A stretch of DNA of 24,016 nt from an archaeon (GTDB lineage Archaea; Asgardarchaeota; Hermodarchaeia; Hermodarchaeales; Hermodarchaeaceae). The notes below the pieces were generated by a model that was not told where the DNA came from, did no database searches, and saw nothing but the letters and a program-made list of their open reading frames with translations. Each line of letters opens with the position of its first letter. Within the stretch, counting starts at the first letter, position 1. This document shows, piece after piece, positions 7,149 through 14,866 of the stretch. Both the position numbers and the translations under genes were made by a program. The stretch spans positions 1 to 24,016 of the forward strand of contig JABXGU010000703.1 in assembly GCA_016550415.1 (NCBI GenBank), given 5' to 3'.

Positions 7149-8246
7149 TTAGGCTTCTCGATACATATTACGTATCTGTGTTGCTTGGGGAAGTCGAATC
7201 CAATCCAAGACTGAACCACTACATTCCCGAAGATGCATAGCATCAACAAGACTCTTCGAGGGTCCACCAGCTAGACCATCTGCAAATAGTGCAGCACCCT
7301 GTGCAGCTTCTTTGGACTTACTGCCTAGTCTTTGAACACGAGTTACGGGAACATCAAAGCGTTTCATACGTTCTTCAAGATCATTTACTAAAGTTTCAAC
7401 ACGTGTGAGCCTTCCAGACAATAAGATTTCTCGTGGTTTCGGTACGGAAACCCTAAGCGCAGCGACTGATTTTGCAAGACCTTCAGCTACTGCGTTCCAC
7501 GCTACTTGAGCTATTTTATCACCATCGGAAAGGCGTTCTGCAAAGGCTTCAGGACTTAGACTTGGGTCCTTCAGCATGGATAAAACTCCTCCTTGGAATA
7601 GTGTACCCTTGGAGAAGCCTCGTAGCAAATATGCAAGTTCTCCATCTAAACCTCCCAATGTGAGAAAGCCAGGTCCTCCAATAGTGCCACCGATTCCATC
7701 AACGGTAAGTCCGCCATCGACTGCAACAGCTGCTGGATAGCCATAGCCCAGTTCGACGAGAATAAATGATGTTTTATTATAGGGAATTTTTAGACGACGT
7801 GCTTGGTCATAGACTCCAAGAATGGCACAACACAATTTATCAGCTGTTCCCAAATCGATTCGATTGTGCTTTCGCCATTCCGGCACAGAATTCAGATGAA
7901 CAACACCAGGAATGAAAATCATATTAATCTTGGTTTTTTGGACAAGACGCACCATATCCTTAATAGCTTCCAAAACTGGAATCTTGTCATCATCATTACG
8001 AACGAGAACTAGCAAGAAAAATTCCTTTTTAGTAATTTCACTAGCTGGAATCAATGGCAGCCCATACCCAGAGGGTCCTGCAACAAGGTCAACAGAACCC
8101 GCATCATTGATGACATCAATTATGCTCTGGGGATTCTCTGCAACTTCCACGCTGGTAATTGATGTTTCTAAAAACACCTTACCATTCTCAAGCCCACAGA
8201 AGTCAAAAGAACGTGTTCCAGGATCTATTCCTATTACTCTAACCAT
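7149..8246 (-). CDS. DUF1464 family ASKHA kinase-like protein
   Basis: A 365-residue COG2441/DUF1464 protein, a family labelled 'predicted butyrate kinase' on fold grounds. It shows ASKHA ATPase features: VIGIDPGTRSFDF at the N-terminus (phosphate-1 loop, 6-11), a central glycine-rich segment with DGIGGTIGGPGFLTLGGLDG (183-202, phosphate-2/connect region), and EILLSGRLTRV (273-283, adenosine motif). It is cytoplasmic with no membrane segment. The substrate is unknown; real butyrate synthesis genes are absent nearby, so the old name should not be trusted. It is the third gene of a leftward operon behind the ATP-grasp ligase (86-bp gap) and converges with beta-RFAP synthase. Archaeal methanofuran enzymes also include sugar-kinase/ASKHA-like proteins, so a cofactor role is an option, by inference. 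Confidence 0.85.
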   Translation of the reverse strand: MVRVIGIDPGTRSFDFCGLENGKVFLETSITSVEVAENPQSIIDVINDAGSVDLVAGPSGYGLPLIPASEITKKEFFLLVLVRNDDDKIPVLEAIKDMVRLVQKTKINMIFIPGVVHLNSVPEWRKHNRIDLGTADKLCCAILGVYDQARRLKIPYNKTSFILVELGYGYPAAVAVDGGLTVDGIGGTIGGPGFLTLGGLDGELAYLLRGFSKGTLFQGGVLSMLKDPSLSPEAFAERLSDGDKIAQVAWNAVAEGLAKSVAALRVSVPKPREILLSGRLTRVETLVNDLEERMKRFDVPVTRVQRLGSKSKEAAQGAALFADGLAGGPSKSLVDAMHLRECSGSVLDWIRLPQATQIRNMYREA

Positions 8247-8332
8247 TTTCCAAACCTCAATTTAGAGGGGTCAGGTAATAAGAAGATTATATTATTTACT
8301 ATTCAACATCTGGGTCCACAGATAGCACTTCT

Positions 8333-9583
8333 TTAGCACTGAGGTTTTAGTGGACTTAGCATTTGGTAAATAATGTTTACAGTCTGCCAGGCACCAGCAA
8401 ATGCTTCCTTGCGGGTTGAGGCTACATGGTTGACAGTGCAAATGGGATCGCCGCGTTCTGCATGGCTTCCAGGGACTGGGATATCCACAACACCAGGCAA
8501 TTCACGAAGGTCAGGAATGCTGCAGGGAAATCGTGCATAAACGATTACTCGTGTGCAGCAACCCTTGTAGGATATTCTCTTTGAAGGAAGTCGACCTGAG
8601 CAAGCGTCAAGATGGCATTGAACCAGATTAATACCCGTTGTGAATTCGATAGCTTCAATTGTGGCTTGAAATCTTGGATTTACTTCCATAAAGAAAGGGG
8701 TTCCCTCAGAATCCACTACAAAGTCGAAACCATTACTGCCAATAAGACCCAGTGATGTTGCCATTTTCTCCGAAATTCTAGCTAATATCCTGCGTGTCTT
8801 AGAATCAGATTTCAAAGGAACTATGTTTCCACAATAAGCCTTAGTACGACCCTTGCCCAGTTGGGGAAGTCCTATGAGTTGTTCATTTATTGACACCGTG
8901 TATGCTTCTTTTCCAGTTCCGAGGATTGAAACACTGGCATCTGTCCCTTTTATCAATTCTTGGACTATCATGGAGTCCTCTGGTTCAAAACGGTGTTGTC
9001 TTAGATATTGCTCCACTTCATCCTCAGTTTGTATTAGTCGGGTATGGAATCCGCCGCTTCCTCGTTTTGGCTTCACAACAACAGGCAAATCCAATCGGTT
9101 AATTGCTTGACGAAAAGTCTCCATATTGGAGAATGAATATGTGTCAGGAATTGATGCTCCACATTTCTCAGCTAGAGTTGCTATTTGATTACGGTTTCTA
9201 GCGTGTTGAAGTATTTCGGTAGTGTTTCCTGCAAGTTTGCCAAGAGTGATAAGAGCATTCCAGCAATCAGGATTATCATCGAAACCACCTCCAACAAGTA
9301 TATGTTCAATTGGAGGGTGCTCTGAAAGTATCTGCTGCGCTTCCTTGACGAGGACTTGTGCGGTTGGAACTTGCGGTCTATCTGGACGTTGCTCCACATC
9401 TTGTTGTAAGACCGCGATATGTTGATCAGCCCATTGTGGAAGATCCACGTCACCCCAGTAATCAACAGCTAGTACCCGATATCCAGCTAGTTTTGCTGAC
9501 CGGGCTAGTGGTCGCACATTAAAACCAATGACTAGCACTGATGGTCGTTTTCCATTGGCAATATGTGAGTTAGGCGATGTCAT
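8333..9583 (-). CDS. ATP-grasp carboxylate-amine ligase family protein (COG2232-like)
   Basis: A 416-residue ATP-grasp protein. The N-terminal pre-ATP-grasp domain has SVLVIGFNVRPLARSAKLAG and a VDYWGDVDLPQWAD stretch. The ATP-grasp core has VVVKPKRGSGGF (168-179), VQELIKGTDASVS (207-219), GSNGFDFVVDSEG (282-294) and FMEVNPRFQ (298-306), which supply the nucleotide and Mg ligands. This arrangement matches 'predicted ATP-dependent carboligase' COG2232 more than MptN/CofF glutamate ligases. Enzymes of this superfamily join a carboxylate to an amine or thiol by way of an acylphosphate; the substrate here is unknown. From memory, relatives occur near H4MPT genes in archaea and methylotrophs. Its ATG overlaps the stop of the archaeosortase-like gene as ATGA, so the two are tightly coupled. 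Confidence 0.86.
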   Translation of the reverse strand: MTSPNSHIANGKRPSVLVIGFNVRPLARSAKLAGYRVLAVDYWGDVDLPQWADQHIAVLQQDVEQRPDRPQVPTAQVLVKEAQQILSEHPPIEHILVGGGFDDNPDCWNALITLGKLAGNTTEILQHARNRNQIATLAEKCGASIPDTYSFSNMETFRQAINRLDLPVVVKPKRGSGGFHTRLIQTEDEVEQYLRQHRFEPEDSMIVQELIKGTDASVSILGTGKEAYTVSINEQLIGLPQLGKGRTKAYCGNIVPLKSDSKTRRILARISEKMATSLGLIGSNGFDFVVDSEGTPFFMEVNPRFQATIEAIEFTTGINLVQCHLDACSGRLPSKRISYKGCCTRVIVYARFPCSIPDLRELPGVVDIPVPGSHAERGDPICTVNHVASTRKEAFAGAWQTVNIIYQMLSPLKPQC

Positions 9584-10287
9584 GGACTAACAACCTCATC
9601 AATTGGCTTAGACCATCGGTGTCCAACAAAAGCTATTGCCACAACACCACTTAAGCCAAGTACGAAGGCTAGTGGGTAGTGGACAAGTACAAAGGGAGCT
9701 ATGCCTACAGCTGGTAACCAAAGTTCTGCCAGGATGCGAAAGAAATTACCAATAATCACGAGATTAATGGCAAACAGTGCAATTGCCAGGCGAGTAGATA
9801 GTGGATGCTGTTTCTTATCACTTAGAAACAAGAGAACTAGGCAGGGGAGTAGAACAGTAAATCCTGCACAGGCATTATCGATTTCTCCACCCACTATCGT
9901 TCCGCTGATGGCAGATTGAACGTAAAGTTGAATTTGAAGACCGCCAAAATGCGGCTGTAATAAGAGAGTGGAAGGTACGCCAAGGATTGCTAGCATTCCT
10001 ACTGTTACCTGTGCAAAAGCAAGCTGGAGCGGCCAAGCATCTACAAAAGCAACTATTGCATCGACAACAATCAGTATTATTATGAAATAGAAAATGTTTG
10101 AGACACGAAAACTACGAATTGAGCTGAAGAAGAGAATAATGCCCGTTGTAAGTATTACAATTCCAAAGGGTGATAAAATGGGGTCAAAAAATGCGTATGA
10201 TAATCCGCCTGCGCTAATAAGAATGAGGCCAACCACTATCAGTTGGACCGATTGATAACGAGATAGAATACTTCGCAGCGGAGGCAT
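9580..10287 (-). CDS. Archaeosortase/exosortase-like membrane transpeptidase
   Basis: A 235-residue, very hydrophobic protein with roughly seven membrane segments (about 13-33, 37-56, 62-82, 88-108, 138-156, 166-186, 194-222). The archaeosortase catalytic triad is visible: Cys140 in GEIDNACAGFTVLLP, Arg184 in GNFFRILAELW and His203 in FVLVHYPLAF, each at the expected loop/helix edge. Archaeosortases cleave C-terminal tripartite signals (short motif, membrane helix, basic cluster) and attach the protein to a surface lipid. GGTGA lies nine bases upstream of the ATG on the minus strand. It is the first gene of a leftward operon and overlaps the ATP-grasp gene by four bases. No obvious substrate gene is adjacent; the C39-like peptidase at 17613-18824 has a suitable tail. 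The triad makes the family call fairly secure, but not the subfamily. Confidence 0.78.
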   Translation of the reverse strand: MPPLRSILSRYQSVQLIVVGLILISAGGLSYAFFDPILSPFGIVILTTGIILFFSSIRSFRVSNIFYFIIILIVVDAIVAFVDAWPLQLAFAQVTVGMLAILGVPSTLLLQPHFGGLQIQLYVQSAISGTIVGGEIDNACAGFTVLLPCLVLLFLSDKKQHPLSTRLAIALFAINLVIIGNFFRILAELWLPAVGIAPFVLVHYPLAFVLGLSGVVAIAFVGHRWSKPIDEVVSP

Positions 10288-10503
10288 TTTTTGCCATCAC
10301 CTTTTTCAAGATTTTTTCTAGATGAGACCAATACATATAATTCCTTAATATTTAGAGTGTATTCTCAGAAAGTGGGAATAATGGTCGTAATCTCTGTCTA
10401 CCATAAGCAATATGAAAGACCGGATAAATGAAATGCTCCAATGGATAGATAATGGAGTAAAAAGATTGATTCCTTGATTGTTCTGACTGAGGCTCGAGAT
10501 GAA

Positions 10504-11013
10504 ATGAAGGAAAAACAGCGTTCAACGCAGCTCAAATCATCAGAAGAAGCTGAAAATCTTCACCAACGGGAAAGACCATCCACTGATGAGTATTTTATTA
10601 GATTCGCAGAACTAGCTGCAACACGGTCGACTTGCATCCGACGACAGGTAGGCGCTGTATTGGTCAGAGACAAACACATTCTCTCTACCGGATACAATGG
10701 TGCGCCCTCCAACTTTGAACACTGTACTCCTGAAACTTGTTTAAGACTTCGAGCAAACGTAAAGTCCGGAGAACGTCATGAACTCTGTCGTGGTGTCCAC
10801 GCTGAACAAAACGCAATCATTCAATGTGCATTACATGGAGTGAGTAGCCGTTCTGCAATCCTCTATGTGACAGACTCTCCTTGTACAATTTGCTCCAAGA
10901 TGTTAATCAATGCAGGTATCATTCGAGTAGTGATCAAAAGGAAATATCCTGATGACAATGGAATAAAGATACTCAAAGAATCAGGAATACAAGTAGACTT
11001 CCTCGAAGACTAA
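10504..11013 (+). CDS. dCMP deaminase (ComEB-type cytidylate deaminase)
   Basis: A roughly 169-residue zinc deaminase that converts dCMP to dUMP, feeding dTMP synthesis. It has [20 protein letters not shown] (48-67), an extra cysteine pair HC...C (73-79) as in ComEB proteins, the catalytic HAEQNAI (His99, Glu101) and the zinc ligands SPCTIC (Cys127, Cys130). A hydrophilic N-terminal extension of about 25 residues precedes the domain. The start is uncertain: ATG 10504 has GAGG 11 bases upstream, while TTG 10474 in the same frame has GGAG 16 bases away and would add ten residues. It is a single gene, transcribed away from the archaeosortase operon and converging with the Roadblock gene. Guanine or tRNA deaminases are less likely given the dCMP-type spacing. 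Confidence 0.92.
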   Translation: MKEKQRSTQLKSSEEAENLHQRERPSTDEYFIRFAELAATRSTCIRRQVGAVLVRDKHILSTGYNGAPSNFEHCTPETCLRLRANVKSGERHELCRGVHAEQNAIIQCALHGVSSRSAILYVTDSPCTICSKMLINAGIIRVVIKRKYPDDNGIKILKESGIQVDFLED

Positions 11014-11055
11014 TAACTACCTTCAAACACGACCATGAATCCTAAAAAAGCTGCA

Positions 11056-11439
11056 TCAATCTTCTTGGAAGCGATTGGCTGAAGCAGCCAAAAAATCTGC
11101 TATCTGTAAATAATCAGAAGCGTGTTCTGCAATAGTTAGCAGAATGAGTTTGTAATTCCCACCCACCAGCACTATCTTGTACTTTTTACAATCCAAAATC
11201 AACGTATTTAGTGAACCTGCTCCAGTATGCATGGAAATTACTTGCGCAGAATGAGCTAGCGCGGCAGCATTACCCGCAAGTAAGTGTGGATTAATCCCCT
11301 TTGGCATACGCTGTTCAATTACTAATCCCTCTTGGCTTACAACGGCCCAGCCCTTAATGCCTTTAAGATTATTCAAGCCAGTAATAATCTCTTGAAGAAT
11401 AGCTTCATGCTCATCATTAGCAATTATTGTCCGCGCCAT
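11056..11439 (-). CDS. Roadblock/LC7 domain protein
   Basis: A 127-residue single-domain protein of the Roadblock/LC7 (MglB-like) fold. An N-terminal helix (HEAILQEIITGLNNLKGI) leads into a beta strand with GWAVVSQEGLVIEQRMP, a long helix (LLAGNAAALAHSAQVISMH) and strands TLILDCKKYKIVLVGGNYKLILLTI, ending in a helix. These dimeric modules regulate small GTPases (MglA, Rag, Arf-like) and are unusually numerous in Asgard archaea, although not limited to them. No GTPase gene lies nearby, so its partner is unknown. It is monocistronic and converges with the dCMP deaminase. TATA-like sequence sits about 40 bases upstream, and no strong ribosome-binding site is visible. Confidence 0.85.
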   Translation of the reverse strand: MARTIIANDEHEAILQEIITGLNNLKGIKGWAVVSQEGLVIEQRMPKGINPHLLAGNAAALAHSAQVISMHTGAGSLNTLILDCKKYKIVLVGGNYKLILLTIAEHASDYLQIADFLAASANRFQED

Positions 11440-11478
11440 TTCAATCCCGTCAAACTATTAACATTCGATGGTAGGACT

Positions 11479-11487
11479 ATATTATAA
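11479..11487 (-). promoter_or_regulatory. TATA-like element upstream of the Roadblock gene
   Basis: The sequence reads TATAATATA on the minus strand, within an AT-rich stretch about 40 bases before the ATG at 11439. An archaeal start site about 25 bases downstream would leave a short leader. This is supported by position and composition only. Confidence 0.35.
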
Positions 11488-11652
11488 CTTTGTCTTCTTC
11501 ACATAAGCCTACCTAATAATATTGCAAAATCCTGAAAATTCATTAAACAAAGGAGAAAATACATCAGATAGTTGCACAGAAAATGAGGAAACTTACAGCA
11601 GAAATCCATCAACTAAAGAAACGAAATAGCACTCATTAAAGAAGGCTTCCAA

Positions 11653-12246
11653 ATGAACAAACCTGAAGCGTTTGACTTATGGACATGGTCAAAATGTCAC
11701 GAAAAAATCTGTACCCTAGAAGGACGACTTGGTTTCCCAAAGGGCAAACTCCTCCGGTTCCTAGGATTTGAACTAAACCTAGCTAATGGAAAGGTTACCG
11801 ATACTATTACAAAGACTGTTTCTGACGATCCTCCCGAATACATACTTTACCTCCTCTACCGCTATGCTGAAGCAAAAGAAGTCTCATTAACTGGTGAACT
11901 CATAAACTACCGGCAGATTCCTGGTGGTCGAATCTATAATCCGGTCTTTGAAGGAAGAGTCGTTATGCCTATAGCTCACGGCCTAAGTAAAAGCCCAGAA
12001 ATTTTTCAGCAGGCGGCAGAAGCGTTCGGAGGTCATAAACTAGCTCAAGGTGATCTAGCTTATAGCATTCCTGCACTACCCAGGATTCCACTCACATACA
12101 TCCTGTGGCTTGCTGATGAGGAGTTCCCTGCTCGTGCCCAGGTGCTCATGGATAGATCTGTAACTAACTATCTTGATGCAGAACCGCTAAGTCATCTGGC
12201 TGCTCTTACTTCGAAGCGACTATTGGACTTTAGAAAGAAAATGTAG
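11653..12246 (+). CDS. DUF3786-like protein
   Basis: A 197-residue soluble protein. The second half fits DUF3786 as I recall it: YRQIPGGRIYNPVFEGRVVMP, then a helix, FGGHKLAQGDLAYSIPALPRIPLTYILWLADEEFP region with the characteristic GD, LPRIP and DEEFP elements (about residues 126-160), and a closing helix with SVTNYLDAEPLSHLAAL. DUF3786 proteins occur mainly in anaerobes with corrinoid or Wood-Ljungdahl metabolism, sometimes fused to iron-sulfur domains; no function is established. No cysteine cluster for such a domain is present here. AAGAAGG lies 7 bases before the ATG. The stop codon is part of a hairpin followed by T-runs, so the gene is probably transcribed alone. Confidence 0.7.
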   Translation: MNKPEAFDLWTWSKCHEKICTLEGRLGFPKGKLLRFLGFELNLANGKVTDTITKTVSDDPPEYILYLLYRYAEAKEVSLTGELINYRQIPGGRIYNPVFEGRVVMPIAHGLSKSPEIFQQAAEAFGGHKLAQGDLAYSIPALPRIPLTYILWLADEEFPARAQVLMDRSVTNYLDAEPLSHLAALTSKRLLDFRKKM

Positions 12247-12285
12247 TGCTGCTACATAATCTGGATTTTTGCTGTTTTTGCTCTT
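12241..12285 (+). terminator. Hairpin plus T-runs after the DUF3786-like gene
   Basis: ATGTAG (12241-12246) and CTACAT (12252-12257) form a perfect 6-bp stem with a 5-base loop starting at the stop codon. Two T5 runs follow near 12266-12270 and 12274-12279. T-runs alone can stop archaeal RNA polymerase, so this is a good candidate terminator. Confidence 0.5.
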
Positions 12286-12390
12286 AATTGGGCTTGAGTA
12301 TATACATAATATAACATATTATTTATTATCAGAATATATTCATAACTAATATATGCTAAGCTGTTTTTCATATATATCCAGTGCAAAAAT

Positions 12391-12636
12391 ATGAGTACTC
12401 CATTAATCTCTTCTCAAATCAGCGCTGTTCCAGATCTCCCAGACCATACATTCCGTCTTGTCAAGATAATTGAAACACGGAAGGATGCAAATAACAAAGA
12501 CATACATCATCTCACTGTGTGTCTTGAAACCCTTGTCGATGGCACAATTACTCGTACCAAAATTGCCTCCCTGATCCTCAGCCTTGGTGATGTGCCCTCC
12601 CTCAGTTGGCAGGCTTATGCAGAACAAGACCAGTAA
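12391..12636 (+). CDS. Small hypothetical protein
   Basis: An 81-residue reading frame in an otherwise empty strip between DUF3786 and mer. The product is soluble and looks protein-like, with alternating hydrophobic pattern in TFRLVKIIETRKD and HLTVCLETLVDGTITRTKIASL suggestive of beta strands, and a Trp near the end. I recognise no family. The upstream region (12286-12390) is strongly AT-rich with several TATA-like strings, for example AATATATG about 40 bases before the ATG, but no ribosome-binding site is visible. A same-length frame exists on the other strand (12403-12666), so coding is not secure; the plus frame is preferred because its upstream sequence looks like a promoter and its composition is more ordinary. 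Confidence 0.42.
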   Translation: MSTPLISSQISAVPDLPDHTFRLVKIIETRKDANNKDIHHLTVCLETLVDGTITRTKIASLILSLGDVPSLSWQAYAEQDQ

Positions 12637-12672
12637 TTGGTCGGTACAGTTCGATATATTATTCAACTAATT

Positions 12673-13683
12673 TCATTTCTTTTTGAAATGAGGTAATATC
12701 TCCTTACTAGCCAGTTCCATAGAAGCTCGTTTTTTCGGACCAATTGGAGAACCAAAGACAAATTGTGTTATGCCAGTTTTTTGTAACTCAGCGATTTTTT
12801 CTGTGCACTCTGTGGGTGTGCCACGTATACAGAAGGCGTCAAGCATATCATCAGTTACAGCCCCAAAAGCAGTGGCAAAGTCACCTGCACTTAATGCCTC
12901 GGATAGAGGTTTCACCTTTTCTGGTGTTATTCCGTGGCGTTCTAATACTACTGGAGGTGATCCTGCCACTATGAAAGCGACAACAGGTACAGCAGCCTTT
13001 GTAGCCTTATCCAAATTCTTGTCAACAGAGACGCTGGCATAAGCTGCTACATCAACATCACTTGTTTTTCGACCGGCTTCTGAAATGCCTTTTCTGATTT
13101 GTCCTATGGCAAACTTGAAGTCGTTAGGGTGGGAAGCATTCACTAGTGCGCCTTGTCCCATCTGTCCTGCAAGCTGTAGCATGTTAGGACCTTGTGCACC
13201 AATATAGATCGGTAATTCTCCTGTTTTTTCAAAGGCAACTTTTGCCTTCTCTACAGAAAAGACCTCTCCTTTGAAATTCTTGATTTTACCTGTATCAAAT
13301 AAAGACCTAAAGATTTGGACGCTTTCTTTTACAGCTGTTAATGGTTTGCTTCGTTCTATACCAAGCATTTTTAGTGTAATCATGTCACCTGCGCCAATGC
13401 CAATAATGGCACGTCCTCCTGTCACATTATCGAGTGACATCAGTGTAGAAGCAGTTTGGACAGGATTAATCAAATAGGGATTAGTCACTCCAGGACCAAT
13501 CATAATATTGTCTGTATAGTTGGCCAATAAACTGAGGATAACGTAAACACTGCGATTATTGAAGTGGTCTGTGATCCAGCAAAAGTCAAAACCATATTTC
13601 TCAGCTAGGATACCCAATGCGGTTGTTTGCCAATATGCCTCTTGGGGGACAAACTCAACAGAGAAACGTAAAGATGCACCCAT
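12673..13683 (-). CDS. mer: F420-dependent 5,10-methylenetetrahydromethanopterin reductase
   Basis: A 336-residue protein of the luciferase-like monooxygenase (LLM) fold. Mer reduces methylene-H4MPT to methyl-H4MPT with reduced F420, reversibly, in the cytoplasm; it is the last reductive step of the archaeal methyl branch. Family signatures: FSVEFVPQEAYWQT at the N-terminus, WITDHFNNRSVYV (36-48), IGPGVTNPYLINPVQTAS (62-79, including the region that carries the cis-peptide bond in F420 LLM enzymes) and GGRAIIGIGAGD (89-100). The full length is present. GAGG stands 8 bases upstream of the ATG. WITDHFNNR and GPGVTNPY separate it from F420-dependent glucose-6-phosphate or secondary-alcohol dehydrogenases. 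It appears monocistronic, converging with the small hypothetical gene, and is about 5.6 kb from the nearest H4MPT synthesis gene. Confidence 0.9.
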   Translation of the reverse strand: MGASLRFSVEFVPQEAYWQTTALGILAEKYGFDFCWITDHFNNRSVYVILSLLANYTDNIMIGPGVTNPYLINPVQTASTLMSLDNVTGGRAIIGIGAGDMITLKMLGIERSKPLTAVKESVQIFRSLFDTGKIKNFKGEVFSVEKAKVAFEKTGELPIYIGAQGPNMLQLAGQMGQGALVNASHPNDFKFAIGQIRKGISEAGRKTSDVDVAAYASVSVDKNLDKATKAAVPVVAFIVAGSPPVVLERHGITPEKVKPLSEALSAGDFATAFGAVTDDMLDAFCIRGTPTECTEKIAELQKTGITQFVFGSPIGPKKRASMELASKEILPHFKKK

Positions 13684-13734
13684 ATAATTTCCTCGACTTA
13701 ATTTTATGACAGGATAATAGGGTTTTTGGATAAT

Positions 13735-13775
13735 AAAAAAGGACAGGGTCGGGGGTTAAACAATAATGTTGTTTA
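13735..13775 (-). terminator. Hairpin and T6 run between the DUF72 gene and mer
   Basis: TAAACAA (13757-13763) and TTGTTTA (13769-13775) form a perfect 7-bp stem with a 5-base loop. On the minus strand a T6 run (13740-13735) follows about 17 bases after it. This lies about 80 bases past the DUF72 stop and 50 bases before mer, so it may end the DUF72 transcript; the T-run may also belong to the mer promoter. Confidence 0.35.
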
Positions 13776-13852
13776 CGGACTAAATAAATTTCTTTGAAAA
13801 CTCTGGAGCTGAAGCTCAAAGGTCTTGGGCTCTTTCTTTGTTGTCTTGTTTT

Positions 13853-14692
13853 CTAGTCTTCAATGAAATCGCTGAGTCCAACTTGCTTTGTGGGCTTTCT
13901 CTTGATGCGTTGATCGGTTACACGCTCTAACCGGTCTCGAACGTGTCCTGGCATATTATGTCGTAAACCTAGAAGTTCCATCATCTCTACACAATTTCGG
14001 GCAGCAAAACCATGCCAGTGATTGTTGAAATAGCCATAAACTGGTTGTTCACATTTGGCTTTAGCTTCTTGGACTCGTGGTACCCACTTCTCAAGTTCTT
14101 CATTGTTATAGAGATACCAGTACCAGAGTTTCTCGCCATGTCCATGCCATCGGATGTAGGAGAATGGTGCAGTAACTTCGACACGAGGCGGTAGGAGTGG
14201 TTCATCTACTATGCAATATGCTACCTTATGGCGTCGTAATAATTGAAAGGTTTCATCTTGCATCCACGATGTATGTCGAAATTCTATTGCAAACTGCCAC
14301 TCATCAGGAAGGATATCCAAAAAGGATTCCAATCCCTCCAGATTGAAATCATAGGATGGAGGCATCTGAAGAAGCAAAGGACCAAGATGGCGGGATTCTC
14401 TAAGAGGCAACATCAACTTCAGGAAATCCTGAAGCCGTTGATCTGCACCTTCATTAACATCAAGACGAAGCTTGTGAGTTATATCTTTTGGAACCTTAGC
14501 AGTAAATACAAATCCTTCAGGGGCACGAGCCCAAGCTTCTACAGCCTTGGCACGAGGGTAACTGTAGAAGGTCGAGTTAATCTCCGTGGTATCAAAGATT
14601 TTGTGATAATAAAGGAACTGGTGGCGCTTGGAGGGATAAAAGCTCCCTAGCCAGTCTTCATATTTCCAACCTGCAGTGCCCAACCGAATCAT
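13853..14692 (-). CDS. DUF72 (YecE-like) family protein
   Basis: A 279-residue protein of DUF72/COG1801, a TIM-barrel family of unknown activity that is widespread in bacteria and archaea. Family landmarks are all present: IRLGTAGWKYEDWLGSFYP at the N-terminus, FDTTEINSTFYSYPR, GFVFTAKVPKDITH, LGPLLLQMPPSY, FAIEFRHTSWM, YIRWHGHGE and YGYFNNHWHGFAARN (the usual YvYFNNt.G.A.xNA near the end). The length is standard; the C-terminus has a basic tail (RVTDQRIKRKPTKQ). No distinct functional partner is adjacent; it lies between mer and the 103-residue unknown on the same strand, separated by about 170 bp on each side. The start ATG at 14692 begins at the conserved first strand, which supports it even though the ribosome-binding site is weak. 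Confidence 0.9.
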   Translation of the reverse strand: MIRLGTAGWKYEDWLGSFYPSKRHQFLYYHKIFDTTEINSTFYSYPRAKAVEAWARAPEGFVFTAKVPKDITHKLRLDVNEGADQRLQDFLKLMLPLRESRHLGPLLLQMPPSYDFNLEGLESFLDILPDEWQFAIEFRHTSWMQDETFQLLRRHKVAYCIVDEPLLPPRVEVTAPFSYIRWHGHGEKLWYWYLYNNEELEKWVPRVQEAKAKCEQPVYGYFNNHWHGFAARNCVEMMELLGLRHNMPGHVRDRLERVTDQRIKRKPTKQVGLSDFIED

Positions 14693-14787
14693 TGGGATAA
14701 CCAGCTAATCTGTCGAATCAATCTCAGATACTTCAATCTTACGGCACATTACACCAAAGCAAAAACGGCTTGAAAAAGAATCACACA

Positions 14788-14814
14788 GCGGATCCGTAGA
14801 GAACAGGGATCCGC
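14788..14814 (-). terminator. Perfect GGATCC hairpin followed by T-runs
   Basis: GCGGATCC (14788-14795) and GGATCCGC (14807-14814) form an 8-bp GC-rich stem with an 11-base loop. Read on the minus strand, a CTTTTTC run follows about 10 bases later and another T5 run after that. It sits about 55 bases beyond the stop of the 103-residue gene and so is most simply that gene's terminator. Each arm contains the palindrome GGATCC, so other pairings within the region are possible. Confidence 0.55.
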
Positions 14815-14866
14815 CGGTGTTGGGTGGATTGGAGATAACTTGCCATCGTTGGAAGCTAGTGTTATC

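Noticed and set aside
7149..8246. Butyrate kinase
   Set aside because: The traditional label for DUF1464 is a fold-based prediction; no butyrate pathway genes are nearby and the context is cofactor synthesis.
8333..9583. Calling the ATP-grasp gene MfnD, MptN or CofF
   Set aside because: The N-terminal domain and the spacing of ATP-grasp motifs fit the COG2232 group better; the substrate cannot be read from sequence.
11583..11639. 18-codon frame (start MRKLTAEIHQ) just before the DUF3786-like gene
   Set aside because: No properly spaced ribosome-binding site; the AAAGGAG further upstream is too far away. It is too short to separate from chance.
12403..12666. 87-residue reverse-strand frame opposite the small gene at 12391-12636
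   Set aside because: It ends inside the mer-proximal gap, has an irregular amino-acid mix and no upstream signals; the plus frame is the better, though still uncertain, candidate.
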